Below are positions 35,708-44,577 of a DNA stretch of 64,000 nucleotides, piece by piece. Within the stretch, counting starts at the first letter, position 1; the number at the start of each line of letters is the position of its first letter. The position numbers and the translations under genes were made by a program. The stretch covers positions 186,001-250,000 of the forward strand of contig NZ_JAFBCA010000001.1 in assembly GCF_016907475.1 (NCBI RefSeq). Direction: 5' to 3'. The notes under the pieces were generated by a model. That model was not told where the DNA came from and ran no database searches. It saw nothing but the letters and a program-made list of their open reading frames with translations. Source of the stretch: Nocardioides cavernae (GTDB lineage Bacteria > Actinomycetota > Actinomycetes > Propionibacteriales > Nocardioidaceae).

Positions 35708-37831
35708 GTGAGTACGACGACCGCCGGGCGCGCCCGGTCGCGCGCCGCGGTGGCGGCGTACGTCCCCGTGCTCGTCGCTGTCGTCTGCCTGGTCGTGTCG
35801 GTGTGGCTCGACCTGACCAACACCGACGCCGAGCGAACCGCAGCCGACATCGGCTTCGCCTTCCCCGTGGCCCTGCCCGGGCTGGTGCTCGCCGCCTCGG
35901 CCACCTGGGTCCTGCTCGAGCGGCCGGGAGACGCGGTCGGACGCGTGCTCGGCGCGGTCGCCGTGGTCTGGTCGGTCGACGGCGCCCTGTCCGGATGGCT
36001 CGCCCACGGCTACGCGCACGGCTCGGCCGGCACGGACCCCGCGTTCTGGTTCGTGGCGCGCTTCGGGGCCGTCCTGCTGTCCGGGCTGGTGGCCGTGCTG
36101 CTGCTCTACCCGACCGGGAGGCTCCTCGCCGGTCGCTGGCGGGCGATGTCCGTGGGCGTGCTGCTGGCGTCGTTCGCCCTGCCGGTCATGCTCGTCCTCG
36201 CGCCGGACGACGTCGTCTTCACCACGCCCGTGCCGGGCGTCTCGACCGAGCTGGTGGGCCTCCCGGTCCCGGACCCGGTCGCGGAGGCCGTGCTGCGGGT
36301 CGGGCAGGTGCTCACCCTCGGGTCGATCGTGGTCGCCGTCGCGCTGCTGCGGGTCAGGTACCGACGGGGTAGCGGCCGCGAGCGCACCCAGCTGCGATGG
36401 CTGCTGTGGGCGGGGATCATGTGTGTCCTGCTCGTGCTCGCGGGCGCGACGCTCTCGGTCAGCGGGGGCCTCACCACCGTGCTCCTCGACGTCGCGGTGA
36501 TCACGCTGGCCGCCTCGGTGGCCGTCGGGCTGCTGCGCCCGGGGCTCGGCGACGTCGACGCCCTGGTCGCCTGGACCCTGACCACCGCCGTCGTCGCCGC
36601 GATCGTCGTCGGCATCGACCTCGCCGTGCTCGCTGCCGGCACCGCGCTGCTCGGCGACCGGCTCGACCAGCGTGACGTCACGCTCGTCGTGCTCGTGCTG
36701 GCCGTCGTCGTCTACGGCCCCCTCCGCGGCTGGCTCGGCGGGCTCGTCCACCGCCTGCTGCTGGGCCGCCGCAACGACCGCTACGGCGCGGTGTCCGCGC
36801 TGGCGGCCCGGCTCGAGACCATCGGGACGGTCGACGAACAGCTGCCGGCCCTGGCCTCCGCGGTGGCAGACACCTTCAAGGTCCGGCACGTGCGGGTCGA
36901 GGTGCTCACCCCCGACGGCGGTCTGCTCTCCGCCTCGCACGGCACCCCTCCGGCCGAGGTGCAGGAGATCGACATCGCCTACCAGGACGAGCGCGTCGGC
37001 CGGCTCGTGCTCCCCGTCCAGGGCTACCGCTCGATGCTGTCGCGCCGCGACCAGGGCCTGCTGGTCGACCTCGTGCGCCAGGCAGCGGTGGCGATCCGCG
37101 CCCGCCTGCTCGCCACCGAGCTGCAGGCCAGTCGTGAGCGCCTCGTGCTCGGCCGGGAGGACGACCGCCGCCGGATCCGCCGCGACCTGCACGACGGGCT
37201 CGGCCCGGTCCTCGGTGGGGTCGCGCTGCGCCTCCAGGCCGCCGGCAACGCCATCGACACCGACCCCGCCCGCGCTCGCGAGCTCGTCGCCCTGGCCCGC
37301 ACCGAGGTCAGCGACGCCCTCGACGACGTACGCCGCCTCGTGCACGACCTGCGCCCGCCCGCGCTCGACGACCTCGGCCTGGAGGCCGCGGTCCGGCAGC
37401 AGGCCGACCGGGTGCGCTCGGAGGTCGACGTGCACGTCGAGGCCGAGGGCGCGACGGGACTGCCGGCAGCCGTGGAGGTCGCGGCCTACCGGATCGTGTC
37501 GGAGGCGCTCGCCAACGTGGTGAGGCACGCCGGCGCGAGCCACGTCGACGTACGCCTCGAGGGCGACGCGGGCGGGCTGACCGTCACCGTCGCGGACGAC
37601 GGCCGGGGCATCGGTCCCGACGTCACCGCCGGGGTCGGCCTGCTGTCGCTCCGCGAGCGCGCGGAGGAGCTCGGCGGTCGCTGCGAGGTGGTGTGCCCCG
37701 ATTCCGGCGGCACCACCGTCCGCGCGGTCCTGCCGTACGGCGCCGCCGCGGGTGACGCCGTCCCGCCGACCGACCCCCCGACCACCGCGTCGAGCCTGCG
37801 CCGGACCGAAACCGTGAGGAGCACCCGATGA
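35708..37831 (+). CDS. Large sensor histidine kinase with multi-pass membrane domain and GAF-like domain
   Basis: 707 residues from GTG 35708; the longer open frame upstream is shadow. Residues 1-360 hold eight or nine membrane segments. A GAF-like domain covers about 370-470 (LPALASAVADTFKVRHVRVE, ending LVDLVRQAAVAIRARL). The HisKA_3 H-box is DDRRRIRRDLHDGLGPVLGG with His495. The HATPase has VSEALANVVRHAGAS and DDGRGIGP. The outer and membrane part is long enough to bind a lipid-like or cell-wall signal. It is coupled to the regulator by 4 nt. Confidence 0.9.
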   Translation: MSTTTAGRARSRAAVAAYVPVLVAVVCLVVSVWLDLTNTDAERTAADIGFAFPVALPGLVLAASATWVLLERPGDAVGRVLGAVAVVWSVDGALSGWLAHGYAHGSAGTDPAFWFVARFGAVLLSGLVAVLLLYPTGRLLAGRWRAMSVGVLLASFALPVMLVLAPDDVVFTTPVPGVSTELVGLPVPDPVAEAVLRVGQVLTLGSIVVAVALLRVRYRRGSGRERTQLRWLLWAGIMCVLLVLAGATLSVSGGLTTVLLDVAVITLAASVAVGLLRPGLGDVDALVAWTLTTAVVAAIVVGIDLAVLAAGTALLGDRLDQRDVTLVVLVLAVVVYGPLRGWLGGLVHRLLLGRRNDRYGAVSALAARLETIGTVDEQLPALASAVADTFKVRHVRVEVLTPDGGLLSASHGTPPAEVQEIDIAYQDERVGRLVLPVQGYRSMLSRRDQGLLVDLVRQAAVAIRARLLATELQASRERLVLGREDDRRRIRRDLHDGLGPVLGGVALRLQAAGNAIDTDPARARELVALARTEVSDALDDVRRLVHDLRPPALDDLGLEAAVRQQADRVRSEVDVHVEAEGATGLPAAVEVAAYRIVSEALANVVRHAGASHVDVRLEGDAGGLTVTVADDGRGIGPDVTAGVGLLSLRERAEELGGRCEVVCPDSGGTTVRAVLPYGAAAGDAVPPTDPPTTASSLRRTETVRSTR

Positions 37832-38487
37832 CCGAGCCGACGACTCTGCCGATCCGGTTGCTGATCGCCGACGACCACCCGGTCTTCCGCGACGGCCTGG
37901 CCTCGCTTCTCGACCCGCTGCCCGGGATCGACGTGGTCGCCCGCGCGTCCGACGGTGCCGAGGCCGTCGCGCTCGTCGACGAGCACCGCCCCGACGTCGT
38001 GATCATGGACGTGCAGATGCCGGTGATGAACGGCATCGACGCCACCCGAGCGGTCGTCGCGGCGCACCCCGAGGTCGGAGTGCTCGTGCTGACCATGGGT
38101 GAGGACGACGGCACCGTGCTGTCCGCGCTGCGAGCCGGCGCCCGGGGCTACCTCCGCAAGGGGGCGGAGCAGGACGAGATCGTCCGCGCGGTGTCCACCG
38201 TCCACGGCGGCGGCGTCGTCTTCGGTGCCTCGCTGGCGGCACGCATCGCAGAGGTGCTCGCCCCGGCCGGCCGGCCCGAGCGCCCCTTCCCGGAGCTCAC
38301 CGAGCGGGAGACCGAGGTGCTCGACCTCATCGCGGCCGGTCGCTCCAACGGCCAGATCGCGCAGGAGCTGTTCCTCTCGCCCAAGACAATCCGCAACAAC
38401 ATCACCAGCATCCTGGCCAAGCTGCAGGCCACCGACCGCGCCGACGTCATCATCCGTGCGCGGGACGCCGGCCTCGGGCAGGGGTGA
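37828..38487 (+). CDS. NarL/LuxR-type response regulator
   Basis: 219 residues. Receiver with Asp15-Asp16, phospho-acceptor Asp61 (VVIMDVQMPVMNG) and Lys in YLRKGAEQ. LuxR domain at about 150-212 (LTERETEVLDLIAAGRSNGQ, SPKTIRNNITSILAKLQ). The Asn-Asn in the recognition helix is of the DegU/LiaR-like type seen in many actinobacteria. It is paired with the kinase at 35708. Its last codons run into a 14-bp tandem repeat. Confidence 0.93.
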   Translation: MTEPTTLPIRLLIADDHPVFRDGLASLLDPLPGIDVVARASDGAEAVALVDEHRPDVVIMDVQMPVMNGIDATRAVVAAHPEVGVLVLTMGEDDGTVLSALRAGARGYLRKGAEQDEIVRAVSTVHGGGVVFGASLAARIAEVLAPAGRPERPFPELTERETEVLDLIAAGRSNGQIAQELFLSPKTIRNNITSILAKLQATDRADVIIRARDAGLGQG

Positions 38488-38515
38488 AGAGGCAGGGGTG
38501 AAGAGGCAGGGGTGA
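38477..38515 (+). repeat. 14-bp tandem repeat across a stop codon
   Basis: GGCAGGGGTGAAGA occurs 2.8 times in direct tandem (38477-38490, 38491-38504, 38505-38515). The first copy contains the TGA stop of the response regulator gene. It probably arose by slippage. A change in copy number would not alter the protein, because the stop is in the first unit. Confidence 0.85.
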
Positions 38516-38550
38516 GGACGGCGAGGCCTCCGCGGCACTAGGTTCCGTGC

Positions 38551-38949
38551 ATGGAGCGCACCGACGCGGCCGACAGCCGCGAGACGAAGAAGGATCGCGA
38601 CCTCTTCGAGAAGTTCGTCGACCTGTCCACCACGCTGATCAGCCGGGCGCCGTTCTTCGCTGTCGTCGTGGCGGTGGTGGTCGTCTGGGCAGTGAGCTAC
38701 CCGCTGTGGGCGAGCACCACCAAGTGGGAGCTGGCGATCCACACCTTCGGCGGCGTTCTCTCGCTGCTGCTGCTCGTGCTCCTCGAGAACGCCGGCCGCC
38801 GCAACACCGAGGCGATGCAGGAGAAGCTCAACGTCCTCGCCGAGGCCCTCGCCGCGCTGATGGAGGCACAGATCACGGACGACGACCACGAGCTGCGCGA
38901 GGCGGTGGAGGACCTCCGCGAGGCGGTCGGGCTCGAGTCCCGCCACTAG
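38551..38949 (+). CDS. Low-affinity iron permease family membrane protein
   Basis: 132 residues. Two membrane segments (APFFAVVVAVVVVWAVSYPLW and AIHTFGGVLSLLLLVLLENAG) and the motif ENAGRRNTEAMQEKLN match the low-affinity iron permease family (PF04120). Bacterial members are half the size of yeast Fet4 and real transport is not shown. The C-terminal helix is acidic. TAGGTT ends 6 nt before the ATG (leaderless type). Confidence 0.82.
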   Translation: MERTDAADSRETKKDRDLFEKFVDLSTTLISRAPFFAVVVAVVVVWAVSYPLWASTTKWELAIHTFGGVLSLLLLVLLENAGRRNTEAMQEKLNVLAEALAALMEAQITDDDHELREAVEDLREAVGLESRH

Positions 38950-38952
38950 GCC

Positions 38953-39999
38953 TCAGGCCGCGAGCAGCCGCAGCGTCTCCTCGCGCGCGGGTGACGTGCG
39001 TACGTCGGTCCCGGCCGCGGCACCCGCCACGGGGTGCACCATCACCTCGTCGACGCCGTGCTCGGCCGCGAGCTCCTCGATGCGGGTCCGTGCCTGGTCG
39101 GGCGAGCCGACGATCCAGCGCTGCGCCATCGCGTCACCGAAGGCGCGCTGGTCGGCGGTCATCTCGGCGGCCTCCGCCTCCTCGACGAGCCGCTGCGGGT
39201 GGAGCGGCGCACCGGTGCGGAGCGCGATCATCTGCTGCACGTTGGGCAGCGCTCGGCGCCGGGCCTCCTGCTCCGTCTCGGCCACGACGGCGTTCACGGT
39301 GAGGAAGGTCCGCGGCTCGGGGTACTCCGGCGACGGGCGGTAGGACGAGCGATAGAGGTCGAGCGCGGCGCCGGTCCCCTCTCCCGAGAAGTGGTGCGCG
39401 AAGACGTATGGCAGGCCCTTCTCGGCGGCCAGGCGCGCCGAGTAGTCCGACGACCCGAGCAGCCACATGTCGGCGATCGTGCGTGCCGATGGGGTGGCCC
39501 GCAGCGGCTGCCGCCGCGGCCCGACCTGGAGCTCGACGCCCTCGGTCGTCATCAGGGTGCGGATGTCCTCGACGTAGTCGGGGAACTTCGCGACCGCCTC
39601 GTCGGCCGACTCCGCGCTCCCCCCGCGCAGGACGAAGCGGGTCAGCGGGTCGGTGCCCGGCGCGCGGCCGATGCCGAGGTCGATGCGACCGGGGTAGGCG
39701 GCCTCGAGGAGGGCGAACTGCTCGGCCACCACGAGCGGGGCGTGGTTGGGCAGCATCACGCCACCCGACCCGACCCGGATCCGCTCGGTCGCCGCCGCGA
39801 GCATGGCGATCAGGACGGGCGGGTTGGTGGCGGCGACGGCCGGCATGTTGTGGTGCTCCGCCACCCAGTAGCGGCGGTAGCCCAGCTCGTCGGCGACCTG
39901 CACCAGGCTGCGTGAGGCGGCGAGGGCGTCGCCGGTGGTCTGGTCGCTGCGGACCGGGACGAGGTCGAGCACGGACAGGTCGACGGAGGGAGCAGTCAC
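38953..39999 (-). CDS. LLM-class flavin-dependent oxidoreductase (luciferase-like monooxygenase)
   Basis: 348 residues from GTG 39999. A TIM-barrel FMN enzyme of the bacterial luciferase family: LGYRRYWVAEHHNMPAVA, GSGGVMLPNHAPLVVAEQF, and LGIGRAPGTDPLT. It belongs to the group-1 LLM family (YhbW-like). The substrate is unknown. It is divergent from an MFS exporter with 75 bp between start codons holding a MerR-type promoter directed at the exporter, so both may respond to the same compound. Confidence 0.88.
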   Translation of the reverse strand: MTAPSVDLSVLDLVPVRSDQTTGDALAASRSLVQVADELGYRRYWVAEHHNMPAVAATNPPVLIAMLAAATERIRVGSGGVMLPNHAPLVVAEQFALLEAAYPGRIDLGIGRAPGTDPLTRFVLRGGSAESADEAVAKFPDYVEDIRTLMTTEGVELQVGPRRQPLRATPSARTIADMWLLGSSDYSARLAAEKGLPYVFAHHFSGEGTGAALDLYRSSYRPSPEYPEPRTFLTVNAVVAETEQEARRRALPNVQQMIALRTGAPLHPQRLVEEAEAAEMTADQRAFGDAMAQRWIVGSPDQARTRIEELAAEHGVDEVMVHPVAGAAAGTDVRTSPAREETLRLLAA

Positions 40000-40036
40000 T
40001 GTCGGCCCAGCGTCCGCACCCGGTTTGTTATTCCGA

Positions 40037-40067
40037 TTGACCTCAGGTGCACCTGAGGTCCTACCGT
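40037..40067 (+). promoter_or_regulatory. MerR-type promoter with a perfect 22-bp palindrome
   Basis: TTGACC (40037-40042), 19-bp spacer, TACCGT (40062-40067), then 7 nt to the GTG of the MFS gene, so the mRNA is probably leaderless. The palindrome 40039-40060 is perfect (arm GACCTCAGGTG). Spacer length and dyad position are typical of MerR-family activation. The sequence matches the VOC promoter at 7550-7580 at 20 of 22 operator positions. Confidence 0.8.
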
Positions 40068-40074
40068 CGGGCCG

Positions 40075-41448
40075 GTGACGACCAGCGCGACCCCGACCCA
40101 GCCCCGCGAGCGCATCCTCTCGCCGGCGTACGCCGCCACGACCGTCGCGATGTTCGGCCTGATCGCCTTCGTCGCGTTCGAGGCCATGGCCGTCGCCACC
40201 GTGATGCCCACGGTCGCGCGCGACCTCGACGGGCTCGACCTCTATGCGCTCGCCTTCGCAGCGCCGCTCGCGAGCGGTGTCGTCGGGATGGTGGCCGCGG
40301 GCATGTGGAGCGACCGCACCGGACCGGTGGTGCCGCTGCTGGCGTCGATGGCGCTCTTCTCGGCCGGGCTGCTCGTGTGCGGGCTCGCGCCGTCGATGGA
40401 GGTGCTGCTCGTCGGCCGCGTGCTGCAGGGGCTCGGCGGCGGGGCGCTCACGGTGGGGTTGTACGTCGTCGTCGGGCTGGTGTTCCCCGCCACGCTCCGG
40501 CCCGCGGTCTTCGCCTCGTTCGCCGCAGCGTGGGTCCTGCCCGCCCTGTTCGGCCCCGGGCTCGCGGCCCTGGTCGCGGACGTGTGGAGCTGGCGCTGGG
40601 TCTTCCTCGGCGCGGTGGCCCTCGTGGCCCTCGCCCTGGCCCTGCTGACGCCGGCGCTGCGTGGCCTCACGGTGCACGCCGAGGGCACGGACACGCCCGT
40701 GTCACGGCTGTGGTGGGCGGCCCTGGGCGCGGTGGCGGTGCTCGTGCTCGAGCTGGTCGGGTCGGCCCGCGGCATCGCGGCGCTCGGCGCCCTGGCCGCC
40801 CTCGCGGGCGTCTGGATCTCGCTCGGCCGCCTGCTCCCGCCCGGCAGCCGCACCCTGCGCCGAGGACTGCCGTCGGTGGTGGCCACCCGCGGCCTCCTCG
40901 CCGCGACGTTCTTCTGCGCCGAGGCCTACATCGTCTACGTCCTGCAGGAGCACTGGAGCCTCTCCCCCGGCCGGGCCGGCATCGCGCTGACCTGCGTCGG
41001 CGTGGTGTGGGCCAGCGCCAGCCAGGTCCAGGCGCGGCTCGGCTCCCGCGTGTCCCACACCCGCGCGATGGTGGTCGGCACGAGCCTGGTGCTCACCGGC
41101 CTGACGGCGCTCGCCGCGAGCGTGCTGGCCCACGACGCCGGCGCCCATCCGTCCGCGGTCCTGCCCGCGGCGGCGTACGTCCTCGCCGGCGCCGGGATGG
41201 GCTTCGCCTACCCCCGCACCGGCGTGGCGATGCTCGAGGCGTCGACCGACCGCGACCGGGGCTTCAACTCCTCTGCGCTCACGGTTGCCGACTCCCTCGG
41301 CGCCGCCCTCGCGCTGTCGGTGGCCGGAGCCGCGTTCGCGGCGGCCGAGCGGCAGGACATCGACCCGTTCCTCACCGTCTTCGCCTTCGCCGCGCTCGCC
41401 GCGGTGCTCGGCGTGCTCGCCGCCTCGCGGACGACGGTGCGTTCCTAG
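40075..41448 (+). CDS. MFS transporter, drug-export type
   Basis: 457 residues, 12 to 14 membrane segments. The N-terminal EAMAVATVMPTVARDLDG and motif A-like GMWSDRTGPVVPLL place it in the major facilitator superfamily near the DHA2/EmrB-type exporters. GTG start from a MerR-type promoter, which fits an inducible multidrug efflux pump; many MerR proteins control such pumps. Divergent from an LLM oxidoreductase. The stop shares the bases CTAG with the convergent SUKH gene. Confidence 0.88.
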   Translation: MTTSATPTQPRERILSPAYAATTVAMFGLIAFVAFEAMAVATVMPTVARDLDGLDLYALAFAAPLASGVVGMVAAGMWSDRTGPVVPLLASMALFSAGLLVCGLAPSMEVLLVGRVLQGLGGGALTVGLYVVVGLVFPATLRPAVFASFAAAWVLPALFGPGLAALVADVWSWRWVFLGAVALVALALALLTPALRGLTVHAEGTDTPVSRLWWAALGAVAVLVLELVGSARGIAALGALAALAGVWISLGRLLPPGSRTLRRGLPSVVATRGLLAATFFCAEAYIVYVLQEHWSLSPGRAGIALTCVGVVWASASQVQARLGSRVSHTRAMVVGTSLVLTGLTALAASVLAHDAGAHPSAVLPAAAYVLAGAGMGFAYPRTGVAMLEASTDRDRGFNSSALTVADSLGAALALSVAGAAFAAAERQDIDPFLTVFAFAALAAVLGVLAASRTTVRS

Positions 41449-42017
41449 GGGAAGTCGAGCGTGTCGCCGTCGACCAGGCCGTCGGCACCCACCACCCAGA
41501 CCCCCTCGTCGTACCGGCTCAGCAGGTGCTCGACGAAGGCGGCCAGGCTGGGCCACCTGACCCGTCGACGGTCCTCGGGCGGCGCGTCCCACCACACGAC
41601 GTGGACCGTGTCCCGCTCGAGGTCGAGGGTGACGAGCCCCTTCCCGGACAGCCGCAGCACGGGGAACCACGACGAGCTCCAGAGCTGCTCGGCGATCCAC
41701 GGCACACCCGGGTCGGCGCCGAGCTGGCGGGCGACGTCCCGGGTCTGTCGGCACTCGCCCGCGAGGAGCGCGGCGGACAGCAGCTCGCACCCCGGCGCGA
41801 TCTCGATCTCGAGCGACGGCGTACGCCCCGGCTGACCCGCACCGTCGTGCCAGCCGAACCACTCCCGCAGCGCGTCGCTCGGCTCCAGCCCCAAGGGCTC
41901 GACGACCTCCTGCAGCCGGCCCGGCTCCAGACCGGGGTGGGCGTGCGCCACCGCGAGCGCCCCCCTGCCCCGCAGCAGAGCCTCGAGCCGCCCCAGTGCT
42001 TCAGTCAGCTCGGTCAT
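41445..42017 (-). CDS. SMI1/KNR4 (SUKH) family protein
   Basis: 190 residues. The SUKH pattern is visible: a helical N-terminus, LGLEPSDALREWFGWHDGAG, SSWFPVLRLSGKGLVTLDLE, and a late VRWPSLAAFVEHLL helix. Many SUKH proteins are immunity proteins against contact-dependent toxins; others are stand-alone. No toxin gene is adjacent. GGGGGGA precedes the ATG at 42017. It ends in CTAG shared with the MFS gene. Confidence 0.8.
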   Translation of the reverse strand: MTELTEALGRLEALLRGRGALAVAHAHPGLEPGRLQEVVEPLGLEPSDALREWFGWHDGAGQPGRTPSLEIEIAPGCELLSAALLAGECRQTRDVARQLGADPGVPWIAEQLWSSSWFPVLRLSGKGLVTLDLERDTVHVVWWDAPPEDRRRVRWPSLAAFVEHLLSRYDEGVWVVGADGLVDGDTLDFP

Positions 42018-42187
42018 GGCAGTCCCCCCGGAAGTCGCTGTAGTCCAGTGGATGGTGGTCGCCACCCGGGCCTCGGGGCAGCCACTTCCCACTGGACCAC
42101 CCCGCCCGCCCAGATCCCACCGCCGATCCGTGGAGGCACTCCTACCGGGTCCGGCTCACCCCACGCAAGCCGGACCCGCCGCGGCCG

Positions 42188-43237
42188 TCACCGGCGCCGC
42201 AGCGCCGCCTCCACGAGGGCCGGCGGTGCGTAACCCCGGTCAGCCTCGTTGAGGGTCGTGCCGGGCGGCACGATCTCGTCGATCCGGTCGAGCACGTCGG
42301 GCGTGAGGACGACCTTCTCCACCCCGAGCTGCGACTCGAGCTGCTCGAGCGTGCGCGGGCCGATGATCGCCGACGACACCGCCGGGTGGGCGAGCACGAA
42401 GCCGAGCGCGAGGTGGATCAGCGACAGCCCCGCCTCGTCGGCGAGCTCCTGCAGCGCGTACACCGCCTCGAGCTTGACCTTGTTCTCCGGCGACGCCGGG
42501 TCGTGCCGGGCGGGCTGGCGCTTCAGCCGGCTCGACGACACGGCCGGGTCCTCGCCGCGGCGGTAGCGGCCCGAGAGCCAGCCGCCCGCGAGCGGGCTCC
42601 ACGGGAGCACGCCGATGCCGTACTTCTCGGCCGTCGGCAGGATGTCGCGCTCCACCTCGCGGGCGAGGATCGAGTACGGCGGCTGCTCGGTGGCCGGGCG
42701 CTCCCGCTGGCGCTTCTCGGCGACCCACTGCGCCTCGACGACCTGCGAGGGCAGGAACGTCGACGTGCCGATGTAGCGGATCTTGCCCTGGCGGACGAGG
42801 TCGGTCAGCGCACCGAGCGTCTCGTCGATGTCGACCTCCGGCCGCGGCCGGTGCACCTGGTAGAGGTCGATGTGGTCGACCTGCAGGCGGCGCAGCGAGT
42901 GCTCGACCTCGCGGACGATCCAACGCCGCGAGTTGCCCGCCTGGTTGGGATCCTCGTCGTGCATGTTGCCGTGGAACTTGGTGGCGAGGAAGACGTCGTC
43001 GCGGCTGCCCCTGCGGGCCTGCAGCGCCTTGCCGACGATCTCCTCGGACTCACCACGGGCGTAGACGTCGGCGGTGTCGATGACGTTGATGCCGGCGTCG
43101 AGGGCGCGATGGATGATCGCGATCGACTCGTCGTGGTCGGGGTTGCCCCACGCGCCGAACATCATCGCGCCGAGGGTCAGCGGGCTGACCTGGACGCCGG
43201 TCCGGCCCAGGGGTCGGTAGTGCTCGAAGCTGCTCAT
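42188..43237 (-). CDS. Aldo/keto reductase
   Basis: 349 residues. AKR family: catalytic Asp-Tyr in NVIDTADVYARGESEE, Lys in FLATKFHG, His in DLYQVHRP, and NADPH-site SSAIIGPRTLEQLE. It is the last gene of the sulfur-scavenging operon, overlapping the monooxygenase stop by ATGA. SsuD-type monooxygenases leave an aldehyde when they remove sulfite from alkanesulfonates, so this enzyme may reduce that aldehyde; this is inference. It contains no cysteine. Confidence 0.9.
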   Translation of the reverse strand: MSSFEHYRPLGRTGVQVSPLTLGAMMFGAWGNPDHDESIAIIHRALDAGINVIDTADVYARGESEEIVGKALQARRGSRDDVFLATKFHGNMHDEDPNQAGNSRRWIVREVEHSLRRLQVDHIDLYQVHRPRPEVDIDETLGALTDLVRQGKIRYIGTSTFLPSQVVEAQWVAEKRQRERPATEQPPYSILAREVERDILPTAEKYGIGVLPWSPLAGGWLSGRYRRGEDPAVSSSRLKRQPARHDPASPENKVKLEAVYALQELADEAGLSLIHLALGFVLAHPAVSSAIIGPRTLEQLESQLGVEKVVLTPDVLDRIDEIVPPGTTLNEADRGYAPPALVEAALRRR

Positions 43238-44577
43238 GCGGTTTCCTTCTGCTGGGTCGGGGCGTACTGGCTGGCGGGGCGCTCGAGGCCGAGGTGGTCG
43301 CGCAGCGTGGTTCCGGTGTACTCCATGCGGAACAACCCGCGTCGGCGCAGGATCGGCACGACCTCCTCGATGAACACCTCGATGCCCCCGGGCAGCCACG
43401 GCGGCATCACGTTGAAGCCGTCGGCGGCGCCGGACTCGGCCCACTCCTGGATCGTGTCGGCGACCTGGTCGGGCGTACCGGTGACGACACGGTGGCCGCG
43501 CGCCCCGGCGAGCCGGTGGCACAGCTGGCGGAGCGTGGGGTTCTCGCGGTCGACGATGTCGAGCACGAGCTGGAAGCGGCTGCCCTCGCTGCGCTCCTCG
43601 TCGGTGTCGATGACCTCGCGCGGGAACGGCCCGTCGAGGTCGTACGCCGACAGGTCGACGCCGGTGAGCCGGTTGAGCTGGGCCAGCGAGTACTCCGGCT
43701 GGGTGAGGTCGTTGAACTCCTGCTGCAGGTCCTCGGCCTCCTTCGCCGTGGACCCGATGAACGGGCTGATGCCCGGCAGCACCTTGAGCCCTCGCGGGTC
43801 GCGGCCCTGCGCCTGCGCGCGGCGCTTGATGTCGGCGTAGAACTCCTGCGCCGACCCGAGCGTCTGGTGCGCGGTGAAGATCGCCTCGGCCCAGCGGGCG
43901 GCGAAGGATCGCCCGTCCTCCGACGACCCGGCCTGGACGTAGACCGGCCGGCCCTGCGGGGACCGCGGCGCGTTGAGCGGGCCTGCCACCCGGAAGTGCT
44001 TGCCGACGTGGTCGACGCGGTGGATCTTGTCGGGGTCGGCGAAGATCCCGCTCTCCCGGTCGGCGACGACCGCGTCGTCCTCCCAGCTGTCCCACAGCTT
44101 CGTGATGACGTCGACGTACTCCTCGGCCCGCTCGTAGCGGTCGCGGTGCAGCGGGTGCGCGTCGAGGCCGAAGTTGAGCGCCGCGTTGGCGGCCCCGGTG
44201 GTGACGATGTTCCAGCCGGCCCGGCCCTTGCTGAGGTGGTCGAGCGCCGCGAACTGCCGGGCCAGGTTGTAGGGCTCGGTGTAGGTCGTGGACGCGGTGC
44301 CGATCACGCCGATCCGCTCGGTCGCCGCGACGATCGCCGTCATCACGGTGATCGGCTCGAGGCGGAAGCGGGCGGCGTACTGGATGTTCTCGGCCAGCGA
44401 CGGACCGTCGGCGAAGAAGACGGCGTCGAACTTCGCGGCCTCGGCCCGCTGGGCGAGCTCCTGGTAGTAGGAGATGTCGAGGATCCGGTCGGTCTCGCTG
44501 TCCGGGTGCCGCCAGGCCGCCTCGTGGTGGCCGTCGGGGTAGATGAACAGGTTGAGGTGCAGGTGCCTGCCCGTCAC
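43234..44577 (-). CDS. NtaA/SnaA/DszA-family FMN-dependent monooxygenase
   Basis: 447 residues from GTG 44577, which overlaps the ATPase stop. LLM monooxygenase of the long NtaA/DszA branch: LNLFIYPDGHHEAAWRHPDS, FDAVFFADGPSL, GRAGWNIVTTGAANAALNFG and GRPVYVQAGSSEDGRSFAAR. Members oxidise sulfones, sulfonates or chelators using FMNH2 from a separate reductase. No flavin reductase gene is in the window. Encoded with an SsuABC-type importer, it most likely frees sulfur from an imported organosulfur compound. Only one cysteine. Confidence 0.9.
   Translation of the reverse strand: MTGRHLHLNLFIYPDGHHEAAWRHPDSETDRILDISYYQELAQRAEAAKFDAVFFADGPSLAENIQYAARFRLEPITVMTAIVAATERIGVIGTASTTYTEPYNLARQFAALDHLSKGRAGWNIVTTGAANAALNFGLDAHPLHRDRYERAEEYVDVITKLWDSWEDDAVVADRESGIFADPDKIHRVDHVGKHFRVAGPLNAPRSPQGRPVYVQAGSSEDGRSFAARWAEAIFTAHQTLGSAQEFYADIKRRAQAQGRDPRGLKVLPGISPFIGSTAKEAEDLQQEFNDLTQPEYSLAQLNRLTGVDLSAYDLDGPFPREVIDTDEERSEGSRFQLVLDIVDRENPTLRQLCHRLAGARGHRVVTGTPDQVADTIQEWAESGAADGFNVMPPWLPGGIEVFIEEVVPILRRRGLFRMEYTGTTLRDHLGLERPASQYAPTQQKETA

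Noticed and set aside
38477-38515. Tandem repeat as a CRISPR array or regulatory minisatellite
   Set aside because: Only 2.8 units with no spacers. It is best explained as slippage at a stop codon.
42043-42097. GTCCAGTGG ... CCACTGGAC as a hairpin terminator or operator
   Set aside because: The 9-bp arms are separated by 37 nt, too far for a good terminator or a normal dimer site. It could be chance.
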